The notes beneath the pieces were generated by a model, which saw only the letters and a program-made list of their open reading frames with translations, ran no database searches and had not been told where the DNA came from. 64,000 bases of DNA from Globodera rostochiensis (lineage: Eukaryota; Nematoda; Chromadorea; Rhabditida; Heteroderidae). Each line of letters begins with the position of its first letter. Positions within the stretch are counted from its first letter, which is position 1. The translations under genes were made by a program, and so were the position numbers. Shown here in pieces: positions 42,930-52,422 of this stretch. The stretch spans positions 1,387,193 through 1,451,192 of the forward strand of contig JAEVLN010000006.1 of the NCBI GenBank assembly GCA_018350325.1, given 5' to 3'.

Positions 42930-43358
42930 TGTCGGAACTCACGTCCGATGCTCAAATAATTTGATCATTGGGCGGGAAAATTGATCGGGAAGCAATGTGA
43001 TCGGGACGGTTCCACTGTCACCCCCCCCCATTTGTTCGCCCGATTTGCGGTTGGTGTTAACAGCCACACCCAATTCTCCCCACAATTTGCGCACAATTCG
43101 CCTAATCGCCCCCATCAATCACATTTAACTGTTGCGAATGCGCAACATTTGCCCCAAAAACCTGTCCTCCCCCCGTCATCACCCGACCTTTAGGACCATT
43201 TCAAGACTATTTAAGCGTTCGCCCTACCCCCCATTTTGGTTCCTTTTGTCCCCAAATTTCCCCGTGAATAAACCTTTGTCTATTCAAGTGCCCAACAGCC
43301 AGTCAATCCCCCTGCCCCGCATTCACCCCAAACTCCCATCTGTGGCCCAGCTCCCACA
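42930..43358 (+). repeat. BEL 5' LTR (429 bp)
   Basis: TGTCGGAACTCACGTCC to GCTCCCACA. Contains a TATTTAAG TATA-like box at about 43209 and an AATAAA signal at about 43266, as expected for transcription start and polyadenylation within an LTR. Confidence 0.9.
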
Positions 43359-43367
43359 GAAGAAAAG

Positions 43368-43384
43368 TGGCGACCCTGAGCACA
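43368..43384 (+). other. Putative primer-binding site
   Basis: TGGCGACCCTGAGCACA begins with TGG (complement of tRNA CCA) 9 bases after the LTR. The cognate tRNA was not determined. Confidence 0.5.
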
Positions 43385-43509
43385 GGACCGAGCCGAAACG
43401 CAGTGACCGACAACAGCCTCAGTCAAAGCCGTGAACCGGACGCTGACCATCATCTCGGCTGTCTGGTGGATTTTTTGTAAAGGAAAAGTGGAAAAAAAGA
43501 CTGGGGTAA

Positions 43510-43740
43510 TTGTCCTACGTGGCAGTTACACCAGCTCAAAAAGTCGAGAACCGTGCGGGATTGTCCTACGTGGCATTCACGCTCGGGCAAAAAACCAGGG
43601 GGCTTACGTTGTCGTTCTAAGTGACGATAACGTAAGAGGGCAAAGGGAAAAAGTGAACGCGGGGTAGGAGCGGTTGAACAGAGTTCTAAGTGACTCTGTT
43701 CTTCCAAGTGGGCTGTTCGTCCTACGTGACGGGCAGTACA
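43510..43740 (+). repeat. Leader with five spaced GTYCTAMGTGRC motifs
   Basis: GTCCTACGTGGCA (about 43512), GTCCTACGTGGCA (43562), GTTCTAAGTGACG (43613), GTTCTAAGTGACT (43681) and GTCCTACGTGACG (43720) recur between the 5' LTR and gag. They could be packaging or RNA-structure elements of the genomic RNA. Confidence 0.6.
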
Positions 43741-43785
43741 TAACATAATCCGGAACGTCCGGAGCGATCGAAGCAGTGAACACCA

Positions 43786-44015
43786 AGTTCAAGCAGTTCA
43801 TCAAGCAGCAAAACTCTTGGACACCAAGTTCAAGCAGTTCATCAAGCAGCAAAACTCTTGGACACCAAGTTCAAGCAGTTCATCGAGCAGCAAAACTCTT
43901 GGACACCAAGTTCAAGCAGTTAATCGAGCAGCAAAACTCTTGGACACCAAGTTCAAGCAGTTCATCAAGCAGCAAAACCCTTGGACACCAAGTTCAAGCA
44001 GTTTAACGACCAGGA
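43786..44015 (+). repeat. 41-bp tandem repeat in the BEL leader
   Basis: About 5.5 units of ACTCTTGGACACCAAGTTC + AAGCAGTTCATCAAGCAGC. Frames through it encode WTPSSSS or FKQFIKQQ repeats, but the gag ATG lies downstream. Confidence 0.9.
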
Positions 44016-44091
44016 AGACTCTTGAACATCGAGTTCAAGCAGTACAACAAGCAGAAAAGTCTTGTGGACCAAGTTCCGCGGCCAAACGACA

Positions 44092-44970
44092 ATGTCGGGT
44101 CCCATACAACAGAAAATGGGAGCCGCACTCAAGGTTATTTCGCGCGTCCGCACCGCGGGCGATCTCAACTGGCAGCCGGACAAGAACCTGTCCAACCTTG
44201 AAAACGCCTTACATCTGGAGTCGCAACTGGAAAGGGTCCAGAAAGAAGGAAGAACGCTAGAAATCTTTCTGGATGACATCCGAGAGTCTTCCTCAGCCTG
44301 GACAGACCTTCTCCGGAAACTCACCACAACGGAAAGAGATGCAGGAGAAGCAGACTTCGTAGCATTTGATAAAAAGGAAAGGATTAACGACAAGGTCGAG
44401 GCCGCCGACACCAAACTCCGTGACCTCCGAGATTTGGCCGGGAAACTGACCGTCCAGGCCAAACTCTACCGCAGCCGAGCAAACAATGATGACCGGGACG
44501 CGCAAGCAGCACACGAGAAAGCTCGGCACCAAAATACAACTGCACCACGCAGCAATGCAATGCCATTTACGGCACCGCTCTACCAACTTCAGCCAATACA
44601 GCTTGAGAAGTTTGCCGGTCACAAGCGCCAGTGGCCGGAGTTTTACGAGTCATACAAGTCGGCCATCGGAAGCCAGACCATCTCCAAGGCAGAGAAATTC
44701 AACTTTCTGCGCAACATGCTGGCAGGCGAAGCCCGAGATCTCGTCGCTGGATTTCGTTTGGAAGACAACAATTACGATGTTGCACTCCAACTGCTCAAGG
44801 ACACGTACGGTGCTCCGGAAGAGCACATCCGCGCACTGCACTTCGAGCTTGCCAACTTGAAATCCTGCAGAACATTGCGCGACACCAAGGAGTTTCTGCT
44901 GCAACTCGAAAGGCTCACGAGAGAGCTCAACAACGCGGGGGAAGACATCGAGGGTCCTCCAACATTTTAG
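44092..44970 (+). CDS. gag: BEL gag (N-terminal part, ended by TAG)
   Basis: Starts MSGPIQQKMGAALKVISR. Helical N-terminal region, then the DUF1759-type gag core: LEKFAGHKRQWPEFYESY, FNFLRNMLAGEARDLVAGF and the VALQLLKDTYGAPEEHI helix. Gag forms the particle and binds RNA. The frame is closed by TAG at 44968-44970 and continues in the same frame with [15 protein letters not shown], so a single nonsense codon splits a longer gag(-pol) ORF. It may be a mutation or a readthrough site; the sequence alone cannot decide. Confidence 0.85.
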   Translation: MSGPIQQKMGAALKVISRVRTAGDLNWQPDKNLSNLENALHLESQLERVQKEGRTLEIFLDDIRESSSAWTDLLRKLTTTERDAGEADFVAFDKKERINDKVEAADTKLRDLRDLAGKLTVQAKLYRSRANNDDRDAQAAHEKARHQNTTAPRSNAMPFTAPLYQLQPIQLEKFAGHKRQWPEFYESYKSAIGSQTISKAEKFNFLRNMLAGEARDLVAGFRLEDNNYDVALQLLKDTYGAPEEHIRALHFELANLKSCRTLRDTKEFLLQLERLTRELNNAGEDIEGPPTF

Positions 44971-46536
44971 ATGCTGGAGAAGAAGCTGCCCCCAGGGTTT
45001 CTCCGCACAATCCTCACCAAGAAGGCGGAGGATCCCGCGCACTGGAACACCACCAAGTTCCGGGACACACTCAGCGTGGCCGTCCGGAAAGAGACGCAAA
45101 TCCAAGAAGTTATGGGCGAATATGGACACCCATCGCAATTCGGCACAACCACGCAGCCAAGCACGCAAGCCCATCGGCCAAGGGCACGCTTGCAACAAGT
45201 AACGGCCTTTCGAAGCCGGCATCGAAGTCCTCCGCCACGGGAACGGACTTTCATTTCATCAGCGGTAGACGAGTCACACAAACGATTGGACAATAGGCCT
45301 ATGCCAAGAAAGCCCCAGCCCACTGAGCAACGGACGGGTCAGCAACCATATCAGCAAAAAAGTTGGACGACGGCCCCAACTCACCGAAAACCACAGCCAA
45401 CTGGGCAACCGGCGGTCAAGCAACCGCACCATCCGCAACAAAAGAGACCGGTGCAACCGGAACATCCTCCGGGATCCGGAAGATTCAACCAACGCGAGCC
45501 ACCGTCACCTTGCATTTTTTGTGGCCACAGCCACTGGAACGAAGAGTGCAGCAAATTCGGCACACTCCAGCAGCGAACCGCAGTAATCCGCGAGAAAAGA
45601 CTGTGCTTCAAGTGTCTAAACTCTACGCATCGCTCATTCGACTGCCCAAAGCCGAAACGATGCTTCAGATGTGGCCAACCACATCCGACAGCGCTTTGCC
45701 CCAATGGCAACAGCGGATCAATGCAAATCGCCGCAGCAACAATTGGTCCAATCGAGGACGAGAACGGACCACCCTCAACAGAGGTAACCGGAACGGAATA
45801 CGAGCCACAACAAAGCGCTGTGGTCAGGGACAACGAAACCAGGGCCTTGCTAATGACCACGACTACCACGGTCTTCAATCCAGCGCAGCCTCATCTCAGC
45901 ATATCCGCTGCAATCTTCCTTGATCCAGGAAGTCACCGCTCCTTCATCTCAAATCGAGCAGCTCAACAATTAAACCTACCGGTGGTCCACCGGGAGGAAT
46001 GTCATCTGACCAGCTTCGGCGATCGGAAGCCGAAGAAATACGTTAGTGATTTGGTCCAGATCGGCCTCCTCGGGACAGGTGGAGAGAAGCTCATTTACCG
46101 CCTCAACGCGCTGAACTTCATGGTATCAGAGATGCCAATTATCAAACTGTCAGGATTGGACACCTCACAGCTTCAGCAACGGAAGCTAGCATTGCCGCAC
46201 GAAAATACGCAACCAGATATCATGCTCGGAATTAATATCTGGCACGAACTCAACGTTCAACCGATTGAACGACTGCCCAGTGGATTTACTCTTTGCCAAT
46301 CGAAAATTGGAAAAATCCTCAGCGGGTCAGGTCGCATCGCGCTAGGCAAATCAGCGAACATCACCTTCGTCCTCTCCGTGCAGAACGAAGCTGCAGAGGA
46401 ACCAGATCAAGACGCCCAGGTCGAATCAAACAGCGACGATAAAGAGATCTTCACCACGGAAGATGATCTGAGAAGGGACGATCAACTCAACGCCTTTTTC
46501 GGCCTGCACCTTATTGGCCCCCGATCATCGATCTGA
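44971..46536 (+). CDS. BEL gag C-terminus (zinc knuckles) and aspartic protease
   Basis: Same frame as gag after the TAG. Contains a Gln/Pro-rich linker, three CCHC-type knuckles ([40 protein letters not shown]) and a retroviral-type protease with catalytic [19 protein letters not shown] (D-x-G variant DPGS as in BEL/Pao) and flap-side [10 protein letters not shown]. It ends in [13 protein letters not shown], the stretch that normally precedes reverse transcriptase, then a stop. The reading frame changes here, marking the internal deletion. Confidence 0.85.
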   Translation: MLEKKLPPGFLRTILTKKAEDPAHWNTTKFRDTLSVAVRKETQIQEVMGEYGHPSQFGTTTQPSTQAHRPRARLQQVTAFRSRHRSPPPRERTFISSAVDESHKRLDNRPMPRKPQPTEQRTGQQPYQQKSWTTAPTHRKPQPTGQPAVKQPHHPQQKRPVQPEHPPGSGRFNQREPPSPCIFCGHSHWNEECSKFGTLQQRTAVIREKRLCFKCLNSTHRSFDCPKPKRCFRCGQPHPTALCPNGNSGSMQIAAATIGPIEDENGPPSTEVTGTEYEPQQSAVVRDNETRALLMTTTTTVFNPAQPHLSISAAIFLDPGSHRSFISNRAAQQLNLPVVHREECHLTSFGDRKPKKYVSDLVQIGLLGTGGEKLIYRLNALNFMVSEMPIIKLSGLDTSQLQQRKLALPHENTQPDIMLGINIWHELNVQPIERLPSGFTLCQSKIGKILSGSGRIALGKSANITFVLSVQNEAAEEPDQDAQVESNSDDKEIFTTEDDLRRDDQLNAFFGLHLIGPRSSI

Positions 46537-46538
46537 GC

Positions 46539-49500
46539 ATGGCCAAACACGAAGCCCAAGCAAAGGCACTTCGACCATCAATCCAGGTCGAACGGTTCTC
46601 CAACTGGAATCGAGTCAAAGCTACGGCGGCATATGCCCTACGCTTCATCATGACGTTAATCCTGGCCACGAACTTCAAGGCCAAAAATTACCCACTTTAC
46701 CGGCTCTCCCGCGATGACGCCGTAAAGAATCTTCGGAAAAAGCCACCAACGGGTCCGTTGACTCCCAACGAACTTGAACGGGCCGAGGAATGGCTATTAC
46801 AGGAGATGCACCTTGCATATCTTCCGACGCGAACACTCATCAGAGACCTCCGCCTCTTTCATGGAAATGGGGTATGGAGATGCGGAGGCAGAATCGGCCA
46901 AGCGGAACAACTCGACTACGAAGTCAAATTTCCGGTCTACCTTCCGCCAGAAAGCTGGCTCACGAAGTTAATCGTCCGGCATTACGACCGAGTGCTTCAT
47001 CACTGCGGTCCGAAAACGCTGCTTTCCAAGATTCGCGAGAAATATTGGATCCCTCGAGGCAGAAAAATCGTCAAGCAGATCCTCTACTCTCCAGACTACG
47101 GCTGTTTGGCGTGTCGACGAGAGCGTCTGCGGCCATACGCGTACCCAAGGCCACCGCATCTACCCGAGGAACGGGTCAACGAAGCACGGCCCTTCAGTCA
47201 AACCGGCGTCGACTACTTCGGACCGCTCAAAGTTCGACGAGGAACCGACACGGTAAAGATCTACGTGGCATTGTTCACCTGCCTGGTCGTCCGCGCAATT
47301 CATCTGGAAGTCGCTGAGGATTACTCTGCGGAAGCCTTCCTTCGAGCATTTCGTCGATTCGTCGCCCGACGCGGAACCCCAACCCTGATCAGATCTGATC
47401 AGGGTACAAACTTCGTGGCAGGAGCAAAGGTCATCAAAGAAAAATGGACAGACACTCTGCTGCCGGCCCGAGTTCAACAACAGTTGGCACATCAAGGTGT
47501 CAATTGGTTTTTCAATACGGCCAAGGCCCCGTGGAGGGGCGGATCATGGGAGAGATTGGTCGGAATCACCAAAAACGCGCTACGCAGAAGCGTTGGTCGA
47601 AATCTCTTGACCATGGACGAATTCAGCACATTAATCAGCGAAATCGAAGCGATCGTCAACCAACGTCCATTGACCTTCGAATCCGACGAAGAACCCGGCT
47701 CAATTCTTCGCCCAGTCCATTTCCTTATCCCATACGGACAGGCGGAAACCAACTTTCCGCTCATCGAGGAAGACCAAAGCGACCCGGATTATAACCCGTC
47801 CAGCCGCGACAAATTGCACTCGATGCTACGGCACGCCGATTCCCGGCTTAACAAGTTTTGGCACGTGTGGAAATCCGATTATCTCCTCTCACTTCGAGAG
47901 CGTGACCGTGGCACCGCTGAAATCGACGAACAACACCCAACAGAGGGAGATGTGGTGATCGTACAAGACGACCACCATCCGAGATCGCTCTGGACGTTGG
48001 CCCGGGTCCTTCAAGTCCAAAAGGGAAGGGACGGGACAGCCCGCACCGCCCTGATTAACATAAACGGGAAAGAAAAATCTCGATCAATTAATCAATTGTT
48101 CAACCTGGAAATTGGTACCTCTTTTCCAGTAGAACAGGTCATCAGCACCATGGACCGCGAGCCGGACTCCATCTCTCTCGCTGGAAGCGACGAAGAACGC
48201 GATATGGACCAATCCGGTCCGGCAAAGAGCGGCTACAAAATCCCGCGGAAGACAGACATCGTCTTCAAAAAGCAGCGACATTTCCTTGGACGTAATCGAG
48301 GCCTGAACGAAGTCCAACAAAAACCGTCCGACCACGATCCCGTCATGGGACTACTCTACGCTCCTCGACCTAAGGGAAAGAAGTTGTTCTTCCAAAACGG
48401 CAGTCTGAAGCGCCTGCTGGAACTGACCACACTCTTCCGCCGCGGAAAAGGGGTCCAAATCGCAAAGGAACTGCTCGATCAACACGGCCAGATACCCATG
48501 AAAGATTGGGCGGCTAAGGAGCAACACATCACGGCCGAACTGCTCGAACAAGAAGAGAAGCGACAAGACAAATCCAAGGAAAGAAAGCAACAAAAACCAA
48601 AACAATCAGAAACGGAGCGGCAGATGCTTCAAACCCTCTTTGGAGACTCACCGGAACTAACTCCGGAGCAGACGGCAGACCATGAAGCGAAAGACAAGGA
48701 AAGCCGCTTGCAACAAAACGAAAAACGAATCAAATGGCACCATCACCGAAAGGCCGCCGTCGATGAACTCCGGAGAAAAATAAAGCTCAAGAAGAGACTG
48801 CAGCCGCCAGCCGCAATCGAAGAAGACATCGACGACCCCCGAACAGAGGATGAACCACACCTTCAAAAGCTGATCAAAGACGGAAGCAAGGAAGCCCAAC
48901 GAGCCTTGGAAGCAGCAAAGCAGCTAACACTTCGGCAACAATCGCAACAACTGCTGCACCATAAACCCCAACGCCCCGCATCCGACCTTCCAAAGAACGG
49001 CGAGAAGCTGATCGATTTTTGCAGGCGGCTGTACGGTGACCACCTCGAATCAGCCTGGAAACGACAACGAGCCTTCAAGGAAATGCAAGAGATCCTGGCG
49101 ACTGGTAACTTCAAGCTCTACCATGTGAACGGACAGCAAGCGTACATTAAATGTTTCCTTGCTAATCGACATGGGCTCGGCGGTCTGTTCATCATTAACA
49201 AGATCGAGTCGTTCGGCCATCCTGACGAATTCGAATTTCGAACGACACCTACGGCACCAACAGGAGCTATAGAGAGGCCAGAATCCCCGGAAATTCTGAT
49301 CATCTCAGCCCCGGAATACACAGATACCAGCCAACTCCCTACGAGGACTGGCAACTTCATGAGGACTATGCCATTCTCGACGGGTCCATACAGCGAGAAG
49401 CAGCCGAACACTTCTGGAGACACCAAGTGGTCAACCAAAAGCGGCCTTTGTTCAAACCGGCAACACTCATCGCCACCATCGGTCATTGGCGCCAGTCGTG

Positions 49501-49643
49501 TGATCACTTCGCTGAATTGTTCCAAACCCCATCGATGGCTCCGATCCGATTCCAGCCAATCCACGAAATCCAAACAGCCAATCCATTCCAAAATTGGCTG
49601 GAAGAAATCAACACGCACGCCAGCGACAAAGCGTCACAGATGA
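46539..49643 (+). CDS. BEL integrase with DUF5641-type tail and a long basic C-terminal extension
   Basis: 1034 codons. Begins in the pre-integrase linker (RFSNWNRVKATAAYALRFI). The zinc-binding HHCC is visible (RHYDRVLHHCG, CLACRRE), then the catalytic core with D in TGVDYFGPL, D in IRSDQGTNF and E in GGSWERLVG, then ALRRSVGRNLLTMDEFSTLI and the DUF5641-like GDVVIVQDDHHPRSLWTLARV. Residues about 520-1034 are an unusual extension rich in Lys, Gln and Glu (coiled-coil-like NEKRIKWHHHRKAAVDEL), ending in a Ser/Lys-rich tail that overlaps the env-like start. Integrase inserts the cDNA, but without RT in this copy the element could only move in trans. Confidence 0.88.
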   Translation: MAKHEAQAKALRPSIQVERFSNWNRVKATAAYALRFIMTLILATNFKAKNYPLYRLSRDDAVKNLRKKPPTGPLTPNELERAEEWLLQEMHLAYLPTRTLIRDLRLFHGNGVWRCGGRIGQAEQLDYEVKFPVYLPPESWLTKLIVRHYDRVLHHCGPKTLLSKIREKYWIPRGRKIVKQILYSPDYGCLACRRERLRPYAYPRPPHLPEERVNEARPFSQTGVDYFGPLKVRRGTDTVKIYVALFTCLVVRAIHLEVAEDYSAEAFLRAFRRFVARRGTPTLIRSDQGTNFVAGAKVIKEKWTDTLLPARVQQQLAHQGVNWFFNTAKAPWRGGSWERLVGITKNALRRSVGRNLLTMDEFSTLISEIEAIVNQRPLTFESDEEPGSILRPVHFLIPYGQAETNFPLIEEDQSDPDYNPSSRDKLHSMLRHADSRLNKFWHVWKSDYLLSLRERDRGTAEIDEQHPTEGDVVIVQDDHHPRSLWTLARVLQVQKGRDGTARTALININGKEKSRSINQLFNLEIGTSFPVEQVISTMDREPDSISLAGSDEERDMDQSGPAKSGYKIPRKTDIVFKKQRHFLGRNRGLNEVQQKPSDHDPVMGLLYAPRPKGKKLFFQNGSLKRLLELTTLFRRGKGVQIAKELLDQHGQIPMKDWAAKEQHITAELLEQEEKRQDKSKERKQQKPKQSETERQMLQTLFGDSPELTPEQTADHEAKDKESRLQQNEKRIKWHHHRKAAVDELRRKIKLKKRLQPPAAIEEDIDDPRTEDEPHLQKLIKDGSKEAQRALEAAKQLTLRQQSQQLLHHKPQRPASDLPKNGEKLIDFCRRLYGDHLESAWKRQRAFKEMQEILATGNFKLYHVNGQQAYIKCFLANRHGLGGLFIINKIESFGHPDEFEFRTTPTAPTGAIERPESPEILIISAPEYTDTSQLPTRTGNFMRTMPFSTGPYSEKQPNTSGDTKWSTKSGLCSNRQHSSPPSVIGASRVITSLNCSKPHRWLRSDSSQSTKSKQPIHSKIGWKKSTRTPATKRHR

Positions 49644-52314
49644 AGGCGAAATTGCACTCCGCGTCTTCTTCGGTCCGAAAATCCGACGGCTGGTCTTCGC
49701 CTATGATGCGGATATCAAAAACATCGTCAAGTACCTGGCTCCAATCGTCTTCCCGTTGACCAAAACGGACATCGAACTTAACATCATACTCGGAAAGGAC
49801 GACAACTTGGAATGGCTGGAAAACAAGAAAAACGTTCCCGGCTTTGCCCAACTCTTTAAAATCGGCTTTTTCGTGTTCAATGGAAGGCCCGGCGAAATCT
49901 CTGCCATTTCCGAGCGAATCCAAGGACAGCAAGTCGAAGACATGGAATTGGACCCAACGCCCTCAACTTCCGCAGCACCAAGATCGAACAAATTAGGGAG
50001 TCGGGACATCATCAACACCGCCATGTTGATAAGCTTGTGTTGCTTACTCGCCATCCAACCGGCCGGCGGCCAAGCGGTCCGTCAAAAACGCTTTGGCGGA
50101 GTAGGCATCTGGCCCGGCAACGATTTCCTAAACTTTCTCTGGAGTCGAGAACGGCGAACCCCAGCTTTAACGCCAGCAGGAGAACGTTATGTGGAGAAAG
50201 TCCGAGCCTTCTACGCAACCTCCATCCCACCAATTACGTTCGCGCCCAGAACGACCCTTACAACTCAACCAGGCTGGACGACCATTCTACCGACAACCAC
50301 GGACCCACCTACCACACAGACCGTCAAACCAACTCAGCCAACGTGGACAACGACCAGGCCAACTACGACCACGCGCAAAAAATGGATCCAGACTACCCAA
50401 ACAATTCCTACAACGACGCGCCAAAAATGGATCCAGAACACCCAAACAATTCCGACATCAACGCGCAGAAAATGGATCCAAACGACCCAGACAATTCCTA
50501 CTACAACAAGGAGCCCGTCGTGGACAACCACACGGCCGACTCCGTCGCCGACCTATCACCGTGCTCGGCCAACTGTCCAACCGGCGGCAACGCCCACGAA
50601 GAGCTACTACGCCCTGCCGTTGAAGCGAGAACAAACGGCAGAGTCAGCAAATCCGACACCATCTGATCGCCGAATCATCAACGCAAACGGAGACAACATC
50701 TTCTGGTGCACAGACCGCGGCAGCTCCATTTGGGAATTAAAGGGGACGGACAGCTCCCCATTCTGTCGGCCACCACCCAGTCTGAATGCGCAGTGGCATC
50801 CCTTACAAGTCGACCTCTACGTGAGGATCACCAAACCGGAAGAAATCGCCTCTGCCTGGCATTGCGCCATCAAACGCACCACCGAAACGTACTACACGAA
50901 TCTTTTTGGAGATCATTTCGTGGACATCGAGAAGGAATTTCCGGCAGTCAACGAACGAACCTGCGCCCTGATGGCCCGACAACAAGTATGCTCCGCAGCG
51001 AAAACAGAGATGCTGCATCAAGGCGACCAGGTGTGGACGACGTCTGACACCACAGAAGTGGAATTCCCCGGCGCGTTCGCCGGACTTTTCAAAGGACGTC
51101 AAAGCAGTTCAGCGACGAACTGTTTCGCACAGCCGGCCTCACTTTATGTGAAACGGCACAATTTGGAACTGGTGTCCCCAATTCACCAAGTGAGGAACTG
51201 CATCTACTCGTCTGGTTTCTGCCAACTTCCCGACAACACAAGTCTGATTTGGACTCCAAATTGTCCGAACCAGCACTGCGACCGCTGTGACTACGAGATG
51301 GCGGAAGGCATCGACGGAGATTTCACCCCATCGTACGGCGAGACAGCCGCGACCTGGATCTCCAAGGATCGACAAAAAGCTCTGACTTTTGCCGCGAATG
51401 CACCGGAACTTCTCGCCTGTGACGGCGCTCACATCGTCCTGTCTGAACAGAACTTCGGTATCCCGAAGAAGCTGTACGACTACATCCTCTCGACTCAGCA
51501 CGCTAAAAAGAAGAGACACGTTCAGCCCGAGCAACTCGCCGCGCAATTGTCTGCATCGCAAATCGCAACCAACATGGCCTTAGCCCAACTCTACATGCGG
51601 GAGTGCCAACGAAACATCCGCGCCGCCAACCCGACTCTCCAGGCCCGGAAATTGTTGCGACGACAGAACTTACAGGCGCGCTGGATCGGAGAGAGCACGA
51701 TTGAGGTCTTTCAATGCGTCGACATCAAACTCACGGACATCAGCTACCGACCGACCAAGACGTGCATGCGATACATCCCCATCACCGTCCATCTTCCGGA
51801 ATCAACAATGGACGCCTTCCTGGACCCTGAACTTCGAGTCATCTCCTTCGGAGCAACAGCAGTGAGCTGCACACACTTCCGGTTTCACTACCTTCAATTG
51901 CAAGCCAGCCCCAGCACTTGGCTCCAAATTGACACGCACACCGGCGTGGCCCGACGACTGGAATCAAACGTCGTTCACGACTTGTACGAGACCGTCCTCA
52001 ACCACTCCAACAACGACATGGACTTACACCCGCTGATCTTCCACCGCTGGCAACTGGACAACGAGACGGACTCTACCCGTTTCCCGCACATAAGTGAATT
52101 TGCCGAGCTGGAGAACTTCAAGGACAACCTGGACCAACACTCCTCAGCCCGAGCCGAGGCTTTGGGCGCTCTCACCGGAGGGCTCGAAGGATGGACCAAA
52201 CAATGGTTGAAAGGCATCCTCAACTCGGTCGTCGAATGGTGGATCAGAATGGCGTGCGCATATTCAACCTTCATTTTGCTGCGCGACATCGTTATTCCCT
52301 GCATACTTACCTAA
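49594..52314 (+). CDS. Env-like glycoprotein of the BEL element
   Basis: 906 codons, overlapping the integrase frame by 50 bases, so the ATG here may be bypassed or spliced. Residues about 1-140 are a pre-domain. A signal-peptide-like MLISLCCLLAIQPAGGQA at about 143-160 is followed by a basic RQKR site. Then comes a Thr-rich stalk with three KWIQTTQTIPTT repeats, a Cys-rich ectodomain (FWCTDRGSSIWEL, CPNQHCDRCDYE, CDGAHIVLSEQN) and a C-terminal hydrophobic anchor (MACAYSTFILLRDIVIP). The layout is that of the envelope genes carried by some nematode BEL/gypsy elements. No stop or frameshift is seen. Whether it ever mediates transfer is unknown. Confidence 0.8.
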   Translation: MAGRNQHARQRQSVTDEGEIALRVFFGPKIRRLVFAYDADIKNIVKYLAPIVFPLTKTDIELNIILGKDDNLEWLENKKNVPGFAQLFKIGFFVFNGRPGEISAISERIQGQQVEDMELDPTPSTSAAPRSNKLGSRDIINTAMLISLCCLLAIQPAGGQAVRQKRFGGVGIWPGNDFLNFLWSRERRTPALTPAGERYVEKVRAFYATSIPPITFAPRTTLTTQPGWTTILPTTTDPPTTQTVKPTQPTWTTTRPTTTTRKKWIQTTQTIPTTTRQKWIQNTQTIPTSTRRKWIQTTQTIPTTTRSPSWTTTRPTPSPTYHRARPTVQPAATPTKSYYALPLKREQTAESANPTPSDRRIINANGDNIFWCTDRGSSIWELKGTDSSPFCRPPPSLNAQWHPLQVDLYVRITKPEEIASAWHCAIKRTTETYYTNLFGDHFVDIEKEFPAVNERTCALMARQQVCSAAKTEMLHQGDQVWTTSDTTEVEFPGAFAGLFKGRQSSSATNCFAQPASLYVKRHNLELVSPIHQVRNCIYSSGFCQLPDNTSLIWTPNCPNQHCDRCDYEMAEGIDGDFTPSYGETAATWISKDRQKALTFAANAPELLACDGAHIVLSEQNFGIPKKLYDYILSTQHAKKKRHVQPEQLAAQLSASQIATNMALAQLYMRECQRNIRAANPTLQARKLLRRQNLQARWIGESTIEVFQCVDIKLTDISYRPTKTCMRYIPITVHLPESTMDAFLDPELRVISFGATAVSCTHFRFHYLQLQASPSTWLQIDTHTGVARRLESNVVHDLYETVLNHSNNDMDLHPLIFHRWQLDNETDSTRFPHISEFAELENFKDNLDQHSSARAEALGALTGGLEGWTKQWLKGILNSVVEWWIRMACAYSTFILLRDIVIPCILT
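50376..50510 (+). repeat. 48-bp tandem repeat in the env-like stalk
   Basis: Three units with AAAATGGATCCA and ACCCAAACAATTCC, in frame with the ORF, encoding the KWIQ(T/N)TQTIPT repeats. Confidence 0.85.
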
Positions 52315-52412
52315 CAGGGGATACTCCGTTTGGGAGAACAAGACGATTGGCGCTCGACGACTGACGGCCCGATGGACGAACGGGATGAGCCCACACCACG
52401 CGGAGGAGCCTG

Positions 52413-52422
52413 CCGTGGGGAA
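52413..52422 (+). other. Polypurine tract before the 3' LTR
   Basis: CGTGGGGAA directly precedes TGTCGG of the 3' LTR, the expected site for plus-strand priming. Confidence 0.5.

Noticed and set aside
43817..44260. Upstream ORF in the BEL leader as an extra gene
   Set aside because: It is the product of the 41-bp tandem repeat and runs out of frame into gag.
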